From Kiritimatiellia bacterium (lineage in GTDB: Bacteria; Verrucomicrobiota; Kiritimatiellia; CAIQIC01; Lenti-01), in NCBI GenBank assembly GCA_028681135.1, contig JAQUJC010000012.1, positions 1-55,649 on the forward strand: a DNA stretch of 55,649 nucleotides, given 5' to 3'. The position numbers and the translations under genes are program-made. Positions 23,821-33,347 of the stretch are shown here, one piece after another. Within the stretch, counting starts at the first letter, position 1, and every line of letters begins with the position of its first letter. The notes under the pieces are model-generated. The model was not told the origin of the DNA. It saw only the letters and a list, made by a program, of their open reading frames with translations, and did not search any database.

Positions 23821-25581
23821 TTATAAAGGCTCGGCATAGATGGCGCGGGGGGGGCGCGGCGACAGGACGCGGTCGGTGGTGCGCGCGTGGTCGAGGTCGG
23901 CCGCGGCATCCGGATCGTACCACCACAGACCGTAGGCGCTGCGTTCATCGCCGTATTTGCCCAGCGGGGCGACGGGCATCCCAAACTTATTCCACCACAA
24001 CAGCCGGGTATTGTTTTTGTTCCACAGCAGAATATAGGGCACATCACGGGTCAATTGTGCGTCGATGCGCTGAACCATGGCATGGCGTTTTTGGACATCA
24101 AACTCCGTGCGCTGTTCTTCGATCAGGGCATCCACCGCCGGATTTTTGTAACCCGTGATATTCTGCCCGGAGGCACGATCGGCTTCTTCGGAATACCACA
24201 TGCTTTCGGGATTCTTGAACAGCCCCGCACTCCAGGCCGCCCAAGTCATGTCGAAATGATAATCATCCATATCCTTTGACCAAGCCGCCCAGTCTTTTTT
24301 ATCCACCACCAGCTCGATGCCGACGTCTTTGAGGTCCTCCTGGAAAATCGCCGTAAATTTATCATCGGTTCCCCCGCGCGACAGGTAGCGTAGCCGCAGG
24401 GGGCGGCCATCTTTGCTCAGCAGGCCCGTCGCCGGGTTGGCCCGCCATCCGGCCTCGGCCAGCAGCCTGCGCGCGCGGTCTTTATCAAAGGCATAGAACT
24501 GGTTGGTGCAGGGGGTGGCCGCATCATAGAGATCCTCGTAATAGGAGCGGTGCAGAAAATAGGCGCCATGCATCAGCGTCATATTCATTTTTTCACGATG
24601 GTACAGATGCGCCAGTGCTTGCCGCACGAGCGGGTCATCGAGCGGCGGACGCCGCAAGTTGAGGGCAATGCCTTGAAACCCGACCGGCTTATTGTTTTCG
24701 ATCTCCTGCTTCACGATCCAGTTGCGGTCATAGTTTTTGCCGCGGGTCTGATTGGCCCAGACATGCGCCGTATAGACGGGGAATACATCCAGTTCGCCCT
24801 TTCTGAAGGCCTCAAACGCATTCTGGCGATCTTCGAAAAACCGGAAGCGCAGCAGATCGAAGTTGGCGACACGCTGGAAACGCGGCAGGTCCGCCGCCCA
24901 CCAGTCCGGTCGCCGTTCCAGGGTGACCTGAAGCCCTTCACGGATCAGGCCGAGGCGATAGGGCCCCGACACCACCGGAAACTCGAAGTTCTGCAAGTTG
25001 AAGTCTCGCCCCGCAAAAGCATGTGCAGGCAGCACCTGCACACCCGCCAGCGTCAGCAGGTTTTGCCAATGCTCCTCTTTGGCGACGAAGCGGATTGTCA
25101 TGGTATCGAGCACCTCAGGCGGGTCAAACCGTGCCAGGCCGATCTTGTGCGGTCCGGTCAGATTCCTGGGGTCCATGATCGTCTCAAACGTCCAGCGCAC
25201 ATCCTCGGCGGTCACCGGCTGGCCATCGCTCCAGCGCGCGAGTGGGTTCATGTGGAAGGTAAAGGTTTTGCGATCATCGCCCAGCACGCAACGCGCCGCC
25301 AGCAGCGGCTCCAGTTCCAGTGTGAGGGGATGCTGGCTCAGCAAGCTCTCGTAGAACTGCCCGAACAGTTCCGCCGACATTGTGTTCTGGTCCAGATAAT
25401 AGTTGAAGCTTTTGGGATAGGGGCCCATGTAGGCCACCAGCATGCCCCCCTTTTGTGCCCATTCCGACGCCAGGGGATTCGGCGCCTCCTCCCACCCCGC
25501 CGCGGGAAACACCTCCCCCGCGTTCGCCGCCAGCACCGCCACCGCCCATGCCAGCCCGATCCAGATCGTATTCGTCTTCAT
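23821..25581 (-). CDS. Peptide-type ABC solute-binding protein (SBP family 5)
   Basis: The 586-residue periplasmic binding protein has the signal peptide MKTNTIWIGLAWAVAVLAANA. Family-5 hallmarks are ESLLSQHPLTLELEPLLAARC, FTFHMNPLARWSDGQPVTAEDVRWTFE, FPVVSGPYRL, VRQALAHLYHREKMN and ALIEEQRTEFDVQKRHAMVQRIDAQL. The length and the Trp-rich segments resemble the YejA subgroup (microcin C / oligopeptide uptake). No permease or ATPase gene is adjacent. It is divergent from the glycan locus; the LacI-type operator in the shared upstream region might affect it too. Confidence 0.88.
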   Translation of the reverse strand: MKTNTIWIGLAWAVAVLAANAGEVFPAAGWEEAPNPLASEWAQKGGMLVAYMGPYPKSFNYYLDQNTMSAELFGQFYESLLSQHPLTLELEPLLAARCVLGDDRKTFTFHMNPLARWSDGQPVTAEDVRWTFETIMDPRNLTGPHKIGLARFDPPEVLDTMTIRFVAKEEHWQNLLTLAGVQVLPAHAFAGRDFNLQNFEFPVVSGPYRLGLIREGLQVTLERRPDWWAADLPRFQRVANFDLLRFRFFEDRQNAFEAFRKGELDVFPVYTAHVWANQTRGKNYDRNWIVKQEIENNKPVGFQGIALNLRRPPLDDPLVRQALAHLYHREKMNMTLMHGAYFLHRSYYEDLYDAATPCTNQFYAFDKDRARRLLAEAGWRANPATGLLSKDGRPLRLRYLSRGGTDDKFTAIFQEDLKDVGIELVVDKKDWAAWSKDMDDYHFDMTWAAWSAGLFKNPESMWYSEEADRASGQNITGYKNPAVDALIEEQRTEFDVQKRHAMVQRIDAQLTRDVPYILLWNKNNTRLLWWNKFGMPVAPLGKYGDERSAYGLWWYDPDAAADLDHARTTDRVLSPRPPRAIYAEPL

Positions 25582-25660
25582 GCCCCCAGTATCCCTGCCC
25601 CCCGGTTCTTGTTCAACGCTCAATCCGCGCCCCCCCATCCGCCCGCGCCCAACAAATCAC

Positions 25661-25689
25661 TTGACAGGCGAAGGGGCCTCTAGTAGAAA
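25661..25689 (+). promoter_or_regulatory. Sigma-70 promoter of glycan operon 1
   Basis: TTGACA at 25661-25666 and TAGAAA at 25684-25689 are separated by 17 bases. The -10 abuts a LacI-type operator, so a bound repressor would block RNA polymerase. Confidence 0.75.
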
Positions 25690-25704
25690 TGTAATCGTTT
25701 ACAT
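25689..25704. promoter_or_regulatory. LacI-family operator, copy 1
   Basis: ATGTAATCGTTTACAT has perfect six-base arms ATGTAA/TTACAT around a central CG step, the usual LacI-family operator geometry. An identical 16-mer occurs at 31763 and a close variant at 47491. It lies 28 bases before the start of the discoidin-glycosidase gene. Confidence 0.85.
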
Positions 25705-25732
25705 CTGGAGACAACATGCACTGGAGGCAATT

Positions 25733-28700
25733 ATGGCCAATCGATCTGGACGATGGATATCTGTGGGAATGGCGGTTATTCTGATGATGGTCGGCGAAGT
25801 CTTCGGCATGCGCCCCCCCTCTGCGGTATCCGGTTCCGAACGCCTGGTGCCGCTGTCCCCGCGCCCGCAGTGGGTCGTTTCCGCTTCGTCGCAGGAGGCG
25901 GACTGGGCGCCCGCACAGGCCCTCGCCCCGGCCGGCCGCTGGAGCAGTGCATTCGCCGATGCCCAGTGGTGGGAGGTGGATTTCGGCCGGGAGGAATTCC
26001 TTGGCGGTCTTCAGTTGCGCTGGGAAGACGCCCATGCGCGCTCGTATGCCGTGCGGGTTTCCGCCGACGGCGAACACTGGAAAGAAGTGTATTCCACCAC
26101 GGCGTGCCCCGGCGGCACCGAGACCGTCTCGTTTGATCCGCGCCCCGTCCGTCATGTCCGACTGGAACTGCGCGAACGCGCCACCGAGTGGGGATTCTCC
26201 CTATGGGAGGTCTCGTTCAATCCGTGGGGCCTCTGCCAGCGCTCCTGGGGCATGCAGGCGACGGCCTCCAGCGGCCAGGGCGGCGCACTGGGGGCGGAAA
26301 AGGCCATCGATGGCGATGGTACCACCCGCTGGAGCAGCGCGTTCAACGATGACGAGTGGTGGCAGGTGGAGTTTCCCCGCCCCATCGAACTGAGCGGCCT
26401 GCGCATCCTCTGGGAAGCCGCCTTTGCCGAAAACTACCGGATCGAGGTCTCCGACGACGGCACAAGCTGGCGCACGGTCTATACCGTGAAGGAAGGCGAC
26501 GGGGGACCCGACTTTGTCTTCTTCACCCCGCTGAAAACCCGCTTCCTGCGCATCCTCTGCACCCAGCGCGGCACCGGTTGGGGCAACTCCATCTGGGATG
26601 TCCGCTTCTTCACCGGCGACGAACGGCTGTTGGCCACCGCAACCGCCTCCGCCGCGGGCAGCGCGCCGGACATGGCGGTCGACGGCCGCCTCGACACTGC
26701 CTGGCGCGCGCCGGCGGCAGACGTGCCGGCTCTGACCGTCACCCTGCCCGAAACCATGGCGCTGGGCGGCGTGGCCCTGACCTGGCTGAAGGATTACGCC
26801 ACGGCCTACACGGTGGAAGCCTCCGAAGACGGCGAGGCCTGGCACCTCCTCGCCGCGCAGCAAAACGCCACCGGCGGCGAAAACCAGCATTTCTTCGCCG
26901 CCCGGCCCGTGCGCGCGCTGCGCGTGAGCGTGCAGGAAAACAGCGGCGCGCCGGCCGCCCTCGCCCGAATCGAAATCAAGGGCGCGGAGGAACAGGCCAC
27001 CCCCATCCGCCACTATCAGGCCAAAGCGCGCAATATCCGCCGCGATCTCTTTCCGATGTGGCTCAGCCGCATGCAGGAGTACTGGACCATAGTCGGCCTG
27101 CCGGAGGAGCACCACGAATCGCTTTTCAGCGAGACCGGCATCATCGAACCGTTCAAGAACGCGTTCAGCGTCCAGCCCCTGCTCTGGCTGGGCGGCAAGC
27201 TGCACACGTGGGCGGATGTGGACATCGACCTCGCGCTGGCCGACGGCATCCTGCCACTGCCGACGGTGTGCTGGACAGGCGACGGCTGGCAACTGAAGAT
27301 GTCCGCCGTCATGGGCGGGCCGGAAAACGGCCGCTACACGGCCGTGCGCTACCGGTTCACCGCGGACGCCACCGTGCCGTCCGATGCCCGCCTGGCGCTG
27401 ACGATCCGCCCCGTCCAACTCAATCCCAACTGGCAGCACGGCGGCTACAGTCCCATCCGCGAGGGCCGGTTTGAAGCCGCCGCCGACAACCGACCGGCTG
27501 CCTTCCTCGTCGACGGCACCCCGCGCCTGCTGCTGCCGACCGCTCCGTCCGCCGTCGGCGCGGCCCCGCTTGCCGCGGGCGACATCGGCGAATACCTGCT
27601 GCGCGGCGAACTGCCCGCCACCGCCACCGCCCGCGACGACGAAGGCAAGGTCGGTGCCGCCGCCTGGTTCGACCTGAAGGCCCCCGCCGGAACTCCCACG
27701 GATGTCATCACGGTCTTTCCGCTCTATCCCGACGCCGCGCCACCGTCGGGGTGGGGCGCGAATCCCTCCACCGGCTTTGACGCCCTATGGGCGGAGCAGC
27801 AGGCATTCTGGACCAAACGCCTGGCCCTGCCGCGCATCGAGATTCCCGAGCCGCGCTTGATCGAGGTAATGAAAAGTAATCTCGCCTACATTCTGATCAA
27901 CCGCGACGGCCCCTGGTTCAAGCCGGGCCCGCGCAACTACAACCATGCTTGGATGCGCGACGGCGTCCTGACCGGCGCGGCCACCCTGCGCTGCGGTATC
28001 ACGGCGATGGTCCGCGACTTCATCCAGACCTATTCGACGTACATCCGCCCAGACGGCTGGGTACCGTGGATGATCCTGGAAACGGGCCGGCCCGTGGCCT
28101 ACAACCCCGATCCGGCCAGCGGCGAAGGCCACGAATACGACAGCCAGGGCCAGTATCCCTTCATCCTCCGCCAGTATCTCGACTACACCGGCGACGAGGA
28201 CTTCGTCCGCGAAAGGGTCCCCGGCGCCATCCAGGCCATCCGCTTCGCCCGGATGCTGCGCGAACGGCGGATGACCGCCGAATACCGCGACGACCCATCC
28301 AAACAGGCGTACTACGGCCTCCTGCCGCACTCCAACAGCCACGAGGGCTACTACCCGGCCCGGCACAGCTACTGGGACGGCTTCTGGCTGCTGCGCGGTA
28401 TCAAGGACGCCATCGTCCTCGCCGACCGCTTCGGCCACGCCCAAGACGCCGCCTGGCTGCGCGAAGAAGAGGAATCCGTCCGCCGCGATTTCTACGCCTC
28501 GATGCAGCGGGTTATGCAAGACGCCGGCCTCGAGGCCCTGCCCGGCTGCGTTGAGCTGGCGGACTTCGATCCCACCTCCACCACCATGGGCCTCATGGTC
28601 GCCGACGAACGCGACCACCTGCCCCAGCCCCATGGAACCAACACGTTCGACATCTATTGGAACGAACTGCTGGCCCGCATGGAGCCAGGCGGCGCCAAGC

Positions 28701-30328
28701 TCTACACGCCCTATGAGGTGCGCAATGCCGATGCCTTCGTGCGCCTGGGCTGGCGCAAACGGGCACTCGAGGCCTTGCGGTTCTTCGTGCGCGATGCCGT
28801 CCGCCCCGCCGCCTGGAACCACATGGGCGAAGTGACGCACACCTCCCTGCGCACCCCGGCCTACATCGGCGACATGCCCCATACCTGGGTCGGTGCCGAT
28901 TACGTCAATGCCGTGCGTTCGCTGTTCGTCTTCGAGGACAACGACTCGCTTGTCCTGGCCGCCGGAATCGATCCTGCCTGGCTCGCCGAAGGCGTGCTCG
29001 CGGAAAACTTGCCCACGCAGTTTGGTCCCGTGAGCTACCGCATGCGGCTGATCGACGGCTCGCTGCACATCGATCTGGACGGCAACGCCGCCCCGCCTGG
29101 CGGCGTGAGCCTGCCGCTGCCCGCCTCGCTGGCCGAGGTCCCGGTCGTTCTGAACGGCCAACCCCATGCGGTGGAGAACGGCGTCCTGCGCCTGGACCGT
29201 ATCGGAAACCCATCGTCTTCCGACTCCCGCCGCGGTTCCGAGGCCCGCCGCGATCCTGTCCTTGCCCCGGAAGACCCCCTGGTGCTCGAGTGGCTCAAGC
29301 AGGTGCAGGACACCACCACGCCAGAACAGCAGCTCCTCGGCTCCATGCAGGACCAACAGCTCCAGACGTTCAACAACGCCCTGGCCGCCATGGCGTTTAT
29401 CCTTCATGGCGAAACCGAGCGCGCCGAACGTATTCTCGACTTCTACGCCGCCGCCACCGATCGGGAGACCCGCGACGGGTCCCGGCAGAACTTCTTCGTC
29501 GCCGGCGAGCCCCGCGGCTTCTACCAGACCGCGCGCCGCACCGAAGAAAACGGGCAACCCGTCTATCGCGTCGGCGGCATGAACGACCGCTGGATGGGCG
29601 ATCTGTGCTGGCTGCTGCTGGCCTACCGCCACCATGACCAGGTGGCGGGTGCTGGAAAATACGACGAAATCCAGGGCCTGTTGAGTGACCTCCTGCTATC
29701 GTGGTTCACCCCGGCCGCCCGCAGTCTCGGCGGCTACGTTCAGCACGGCTGGCGCGGCGGCGATCGCAACCTGCACGAAGACCACGGCCATCCCGAAGGC
29801 AACATCGATGCCTATGCGGTGTTCCAGCTTCTCGGGGAACAGGAAAAGGCCCGCCAGATCCGGCTTTGGCTCGACGCCGCGCTCCACGGCGGCGACCTGC
29901 CGCTGGACCTCTATACCTGGCGCGCCCTCGCCTTCGGCCCCGATGCCGCGCCCCTGATGAACATCCCCGACCGCGACCCGCGCTTCCGCAAGACGGTGAC
30001 GGTCGGCGGACAGCCCGTCACCGGCGTCTGGCACGCGCCCGATGCCGGCATCACCGACAACCTCTGGAACGATGGACTCGGCCACATGGCCTGCGGATTC
30101 TATGCCGTCGGTGAACCGGAACGCGGCCACTTTTATGCCAACCAAATGGACCACCTGCTCCGGGACATCGACATCGGCGGCGTCCGCACCCGCGGTATCC
30201 CCTACACCCTCAACCGCCGCGGCGGCTATGACTGGGTCGACCCGCACAAGGGCTTCGTCTCCACCGCCGCCTGGTACATCTTCGCCAAGAACCGCTTCAA
30301 TCCCTTCACCCTGCGCCAGGAGAATTGA
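25733..30328 (+). CDS. Secreted discoidin-domain (alpha/alpha)6-barrel glycosidase-like protein
   Basis: The 1,531-residue exported protein has a signal peptide MANRSGRWISVGMAVILMMVGEVFG and ribosome-binding site GGAGG. Three F5/8 type C (CBM32-like) modules occupy about residues 35-165, 165-300 and 300-425, each with a WSSAF/WWEV- or DTAWRAP-type core. A linker and beta-sandwich lead to a toroid region near 700-1080 with NYNHAWMRDGVLTGAATLR, GHEYDSQGQYPF, SYWDGFWLLRG and MPHTWVGADYV. A second all-helical region from about 1190 carries MNDRWMGDLCWLLLAYR. WMRDG and paired acidic residues suggest an inverting glycosidase or phosphorylase of GH15/63/94 type, but I cannot assign a family. GH1 follows 2 bases after its stop. 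Confidence 0.75.
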   Translation: MANRSGRWISVGMAVILMMVGEVFGMRPPSAVSGSERLVPLSPRPQWVVSASSQEADWAPAQALAPAGRWSSAFADAQWWEVDFGREEFLGGLQLRWEDAHARSYAVRVSADGEHWKEVYSTTACPGGTETVSFDPRPVRHVRLELRERATEWGFSLWEVSFNPWGLCQRSWGMQATASSGQGGALGAEKAIDGDGTTRWSSAFNDDEWWQVEFPRPIELSGLRILWEAAFAENYRIEVSDDGTSWRTVYTVKEGDGGPDFVFFTPLKTRFLRILCTQRGTGWGNSIWDVRFFTGDERLLATATASAAGSAPDMAVDGRLDTAWRAPAADVPALTVTLPETMALGGVALTWLKDYATAYTVEASEDGEAWHLLAAQQNATGGENQHFFAARPVRALRVSVQENSGAPAALARIEIKGAEEQATPIRHYQAKARNIRRDLFPMWLSRMQEYWTIVGLPEEHHESLFSETGIIEPFKNAFSVQPLLWLGGKLHTWADVDIDLALADGILPLPTVCWTGDGWQLKMSAVMGGPENGRYTAVRYRFTADATVPSDARLALTIRPVQLNPNWQHGGYSPIREGRFEAAADNRPAAFLVDGTPRLLLPTAPSAVGAAPLAAGDIGEYLLRGELPATATARDDEGKVGAAAWFDLKAPAGTPTDVITVFPLYPDAAPPSGWGANPSTGFDALWAEQQAFWTKRLALPRIEIPEPRLIEVMKSNLAYILINRDGPWFKPGPRNYNHAWMRDGVLTGAATLRCGITAMVRDFIQTYSTYIRPDGWVPWMILETGRPVAYNPDPASGEGHEYDSQGQYPFILRQYLDYTGDEDFVRERVPGAIQAIRFARMLRERRMTAEYRDDPSKQAYYGLLPHSNSHEGYYPARHSYWDGFWLLRGIKDAIVLADRFGHAQDAAWLREEEESVRRDFYASMQRVMQDAGLEALPGCVELADFDPTSTTMGLMVADERDHLPQPHGTNTFDIYWNELLARMEPGGAKLYTPYEVRNADAFVRLGWRKRALEALRFFVRDAVRPAAWNHMGEVTHTSLRTPAYIGDMPHTWVGADYVNAVRSLFVFEDNDSLVLAAGIDPAWLAEGVLAENLPTQFGPVSYRMRLIDGSLHIDLDGNAAPPGGVSLPLPASLAEVPVVLNGQPHAVENGVLRLDRIGNPSSSDSRRGSEARRDPVLAPEDPLVLEWLKQVQDTTTPEQQLLGSMQDQQLQTFNNALAAMAFILHGETERAERILDFYAAATDRETRDGSRQNFFVAGEPRGFYQTARRTEENGQPVYRVGGMNDRWMGDLCWLLLAYRHHDQVAGAGKYDEIQGLLSDLLLSWFTPAARSLGGYVQHGWRGGDRNLHEDHGHPEGNIDAYAVFQLLGEQEKARQIRLWLDAALHGGDLPLDLYTWRALAFGPDAAPLMNIPDRDPRFRKTVTVGGQPVTGVWHAPDAGITDNLWNDGLGHMACGFYAVGEPERGHFYANQMDHLLRDIDIGGVRTRGIPYTLNRRGGYDWVDPHKGFVSTAAWYIFAKNRFNPFTLRQEN

Positions 30329-30330
30329 GT

Positions 30331-31704
30331 ATGTCCACACTTCAATTCCCTCCGGATTTCGTCTGGGGAACGGCCACCTCGGCGTTTCAAATCGAGGGTG
30401 CCACGAGCGCCGGCGGACGCGGCGAGTCCATTTGGGACCGCTTTTGCCGCACCCCGGGCCGGATCGTCAACGGCGACCACGCGGACGTCGCCTGCGACCA
30501 CTACCACCGGTTCCAGGAAGACGTGGCCCTCCTGGCGGACCTGGGCATCCCGGCCTACCGGTTTTCCATTGCTTGGCCCCGGATCCTGCCCAATGGCCAC
30601 GGGAAACTCAATCCGCAGGGCCTCGACTTCTACAGTCGCCTGGTCGATGAACTGCTGGCTCACGGCATCACCCCCTGGCCCACCCTCTACCACTGGGACC
30701 TGCCCCAGGCCCTCCAGGACCAGGGCGGCTGGCCCGAGCGTGGCACCGCGGAGGCGTTTGTCGAGTATGTCGACATCGTGACGCAAGCCCTGGGCGACCG
30801 GGTGCAGCACTGGTTCACCCACAACGAACCCTGGTGCGTGGCGATGATGGGTCACGCCCGGGGCGAACATGCCCCCGGCTGCGCCAGCGGTCCCGCCGCC
30901 CTGGCCGCTGCCCACCACGTGCTGCTCTCTCACGGGGCATCCGTCCCGGTGATTCGCGCCAACTGCCCCGGAGCCGAGGTCGGCATCGTCCTGAATCTCA
31001 CGCCGGCCTATCCGGCCTCGGAGAGCGAAGCGGACCGCCAGGCCGCGCGGCGGTTCGACGGCGGGTTCAACCGGTGGTTTCTCGATCCGATCCATGGCCG
31101 GGGATATCCCGCGGACATGGTGGACGTCTATCGCCAGCGCGGCTGGCTCCCGGAGGGCGTCCTGCCCTTCGTCCAGGGAGAAGATTTGGATACCATCGCT
31201 GAGCCATGCGACTTTCTGGCCATCAATTACTACACCCGGGCCATTCTCCGCGGCGGAAGTGAAATGGAACAGGGCGGAGAACCGGCAACGCTGCCCCCGC
31301 CCGCCCACTCCGAGTGCACTGATATGGGCTGGGAAGTGTATCCTGAAGGCCTGCGCGACCTGCTGATCCGAGTCCACCAGGACTATCGACCCGCCCGCCT
31401 GCTGATCGCCGAAAACGGGTGCAGTTATTCCGACGCGCCCGGCCAGGACGGACGTATCCGGGACGAGCGCCGGATCCAATATCTGCGCGATCATCTCGCC
31501 CAGGCTCGGCTCGCCATGGCCGAGGGGGTCCCGCTCCAAGGCTATTTCGCCTGGTCGCTGCTGGACAACTTCGAGTGGCAGTTCGGTCACGGACAGCGCT
31601 TCGGCCTCGTCGCCCTGGACCCGGCCACCGGACGACGGCTCCCCAAGGACAGCGCGGCATGGTTCGCCCGCCTCGTCGCCTCGCCCGCCACCTCTATTCC
31701 CTGA
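30331..31704 (+). CDS. GH1 family beta-glucosidase
   Basis: This enzyme hydrolyses beta-linked gluco-oligosaccharides in the cytoplasm; no signal peptide is present. The 457-residue protein shows all GH1 signatures: N-terminal FPPDFVWGTATSAFQIEGA, YRFSIAWPRILP, the acid/base Glu of HNEPW (about residue 166), INYYTRAI, the nucleophile Glu of LLIAENG (about residue 361) and YFAWSLLDNFEWQFGHGQRFGLV. CAGGAGAA precedes the ATG, which lies 2 bases after the previous stop. It shares promoter and operator with the discoidin protein. It would finish short glucan fragments; linkage specificity cannot be read from the sequence. Confidence 0.96.
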   Translation: MSTLQFPPDFVWGTATSAFQIEGATSAGGRGESIWDRFCRTPGRIVNGDHADVACDHYHRFQEDVALLADLGIPAYRFSIAWPRILPNGHGKLNPQGLDFYSRLVDELLAHGITPWPTLYHWDLPQALQDQGGWPERGTAEAFVEYVDIVTQALGDRVQHWFTHNEPWCVAMMGHARGEHAPGCASGPAALAAAHHVLLSHGASVPVIRANCPGAEVGIVLNLTPAYPASESEADRQAARRFDGGFNRWFLDPIHGRGYPADMVDVYRQRGWLPEGVLPFVQGEDLDTIAEPCDFLAINYYTRAILRGGSEMEQGGEPATLPPPAHSECTDMGWEVYPEGLRDLLIRVHQDYRPARLLIAENGCSYSDAPGQDGRIRDERRIQYLRDHLAQARLAMAEGVPLQGYFAWSLLDNFEWQFGHGQRFGLVALDPATGRRLPKDSAAWFARLVASPATSIP

Positions 31705-31738
31705 ATATTCTTTGGATAATATTTTTTGTATTTCATGC

Positions 31739-31778
31739 TTTACAAGTCACGCCTCCAGGTGTATGTAATCGTTTACAT
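31739..31778 (+). promoter_or_regulatory. Promoter and LacI-family operator, copy 2
   Basis: TTTACA (31739-31744), a 17-base spacer and TATGTA (31762-31767) form a promoter. The operator ATGTAATCGTTTACAT (31763-31778), identical to copy 1, lies directly on the -10. The unit downstream includes the LacI-type regulator itself, so autoregulation is expected. An AT-rich inverted repeat AATATT...AATATT with T-run just upstream (about 31713-31729) may weakly terminate the GH1 operon. Confidence 0.8.
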
Positions 31779-31806
31779 GATAGATTTTATTGAAGAAATT
31801 ACTCCC

Positions 31807-32046
31807 ATGCACCCGACCACCAATCCAACATCTGTTTCCGCCAGCACCGGCAGAGACCCCAACGGCTTGGCCCTGCCGTTGGCATACGCGATCTCAGCCT
31901 GTGTCACGTCCAGCTTCAGCGATCCCGTTCCCGGCAACGATGCCGACACCCCCCAAACCCAAGTCCCGGGCATCCCCCTGTTGACCCCGCTGGCCATGGC
32001 CCTGCTGACCGCCGACATGGCCTATGCCCATAACCGCCAAACCTAA
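31807..32046 (+). CDS. Small hypothetical protein after operator
   Basis: This is a 79-residue frame (MHPTTNPTSVSASTG..., ending AMALLTADMAYAHNRQT) with moderately hydrophobic, Pro/Thr-rich composition and no recognised domain. It is the first frame after the operator-controlled promoter. The ribosome-binding site is weak (GAAGAA). It may be a genuine small protein or simply an open stretch of leader RNA. Confidence 0.35.
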   Translation: MHPTTNPTSVSASTGRDPNGLALPLAYAISACVTSSFSDPVPGNDADTPQTQVPGIPLLTPLAMALLTADMAYAHNRQT

Positions 32047-32066
32047 ACCGCCTGGAGAACCACAGC

Positions 32067-32120
32067 ATGAACCACCAACGCGACCCGCGCCCCACTGCCG
32101 CCCTGCCCCCCCCCGCATGA
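32067..32120 (+). CDS. 17-codon upstream ORF coupled to next gene
   Basis: GGAGAA lies nine bases before an ATG that encodes MNHQRDPRPTAALPPPA. Its stop overlaps the start of the following secreted-protein gene as ATGA. The larger gene has no ribosome-binding site of its own at that distance, so translation is probably coupled through this short frame. A proline run just before the stop could slow ribosomes. Confidence 0.45.
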   Translation: MNHQRDPRPTAALPPPA

Positions 32121-33340
32121 CACGTGCCCTCCTCTTCCTTATTTTTCTGGCGGCCCTGCCCCGCCTTTCCTCTGCCGAGCTGCTGGCCAACCGCGGCTTT
32201 GAATCCGGCGACGTTTCTAGTTGGACGCAGTTCGGTCCCGACTGGCGCATCGGCATCGGCGACGACGCCCATGCCGGCACGTACGGCGCCGTCAACGATG
32301 TCCAGCCCTGGCACGATCCCGGCCTCGACTGGCGCGGACTGCACCAGGAAGTGCCCGTCACCGCCGGCGAAACCTATCTGGCTTCGGTCTTTATCCGCGC
32401 CGTCAGCGTCGAGTCCTCTTCGTCCTGGCTGGAGCTCCAGTGGCTGGACGAGCTGGGCGGCGTGATCCGCCAGGATGCCACGGCGCCCGTCGATGCCGAT
32501 CAGCCCTTCCAGCTCGAAACCCTCTCCTGGCTCGCCGCCCCGGCCGGTGCCGTCACCGCCAGCGTCCGCGGCGTCGTCTTCATGCCCGCCCCCCCGGCCG
32601 GCGACGCCGACTTCCATACGTTCGATGATTTCTCCCTGATCCATATTCCCGCTGGGTCGCTGTCCAACCCCGGCTTCGAAACCAGTGACCTGACCGACTG
32701 GGGCATCTTCGGCCCGGGCTGGCGCACCGGCGTCGGCGGCGATGCCCGTTCCGGCGCCTATGGTGCCGTCAACGACGTCTACGACAGCCACGATCCTGGG
32801 TTGGACCAGTGGCGCGGCATCTTTCAGAACGTCGATGTCTCCCCCGCCACCTCCTATGTGGCCTCCGTGTACATCCGCACGCTGAACATCGAATCGTCCA
32901 GTTCCTGGCTCGAAATCCAGTGGCTCAACGGCGAGGGCGGTGTGATCGATCAGGTCCAATCCGCACCGGTCACCAACGATCAGGCCTTCACCCGGGTCCA
33001 GCTGCCGAACCTCCAGCCGCCCGCCGAGGCCGTCCAGGCCAGCCTGCGCGCGATTGTCTTCATGGAAACGCCGCCCGCAGTCGACGCGGACTTTCACATT
33101 TTCGACGATCTTTCCTTCCTACCGCAGCTCCCCCTCGACGTCTCGAGTTCCGGCGGCGGCGGCATCGATCTCCAATGGCCCGCGGACGGCGTCGGCTATT
33201 ACCTCGAAGCCACCGCCGATCTCGCCCAGCCGGCCTGGACGCGCGTCCACCAGGCCCCGGTCCTGTCCACCGGCACGGTCTGGCAGATATCCGTTCCCGC
33301 CGCCGGCCTCCAATCCAACTACCGCCTAGTCAAACCCTGA
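32117..33340 (+). CDS. Secreted protein with two NPGFE-type CBM-like domains
   Basis: The 407-residue protein has the signal peptide MTRALLFLIFLAALPRLSSA. Two copies of a roughly 155-residue domain follow: first NRGFESGDVSSWTQFGPDWR..., then NPGFETSDLTDWGIFGPGWR.... Both contain SSSSWLE(L/I)QWL and end FDD(F/L)S. The pattern (N-x-GFE-x-x-D-x-x-x-W start, jelly-roll strand spacing) resembles CBM4/9-like modules, but the internal signature WRG...VPVT...IRT...WLELQWLD is not one I can assign. The last 70 residues (YYLEATADLAQPAWTRV ... NYRLVKP) form a C-terminal module shared with other secreted proteins here. Glycan binding is inferred from the neighbours. Confidence 0.72.
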   Translation: MTRALLFLIFLAALPRLSSAELLANRGFESGDVSSWTQFGPDWRIGIGDDAHAGTYGAVNDVQPWHDPGLDWRGLHQEVPVTAGETYLASVFIRAVSVESSSSWLELQWLDELGGVIRQDATAPVDADQPFQLETLSWLAAPAGAVTASVRGVVFMPAPPAGDADFHTFDDFSLIHIPAGSLSNPGFETSDLTDWGIFGPGWRTGVGGDARSGAYGAVNDVYDSHDPGLDQWRGIFQNVDVSPATSYVASVYIRTLNIESSSSWLEIQWLNGEGGVIDQVQSAPVTNDQAFTRVQLPNLQPPAEAVQASLRAIVFMETPPAVDADFHIFDDLSFLPQLPLDVSSSGGGGIDLQWPADGVGYYLEATADLAQPAWTRVHQAPVLSTGTVWQISVPAAGLQSNYRLVKP

Positions 33341-33347
33341 ACACGCC

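Noticed and set aside
27785..29635. 616-codon minus-strand frame inside the discoidin-glycosidase gene
   Set aside because: Antisense shadow with no domain; the plus-strand product has clear CBM32-like and barrel motifs.
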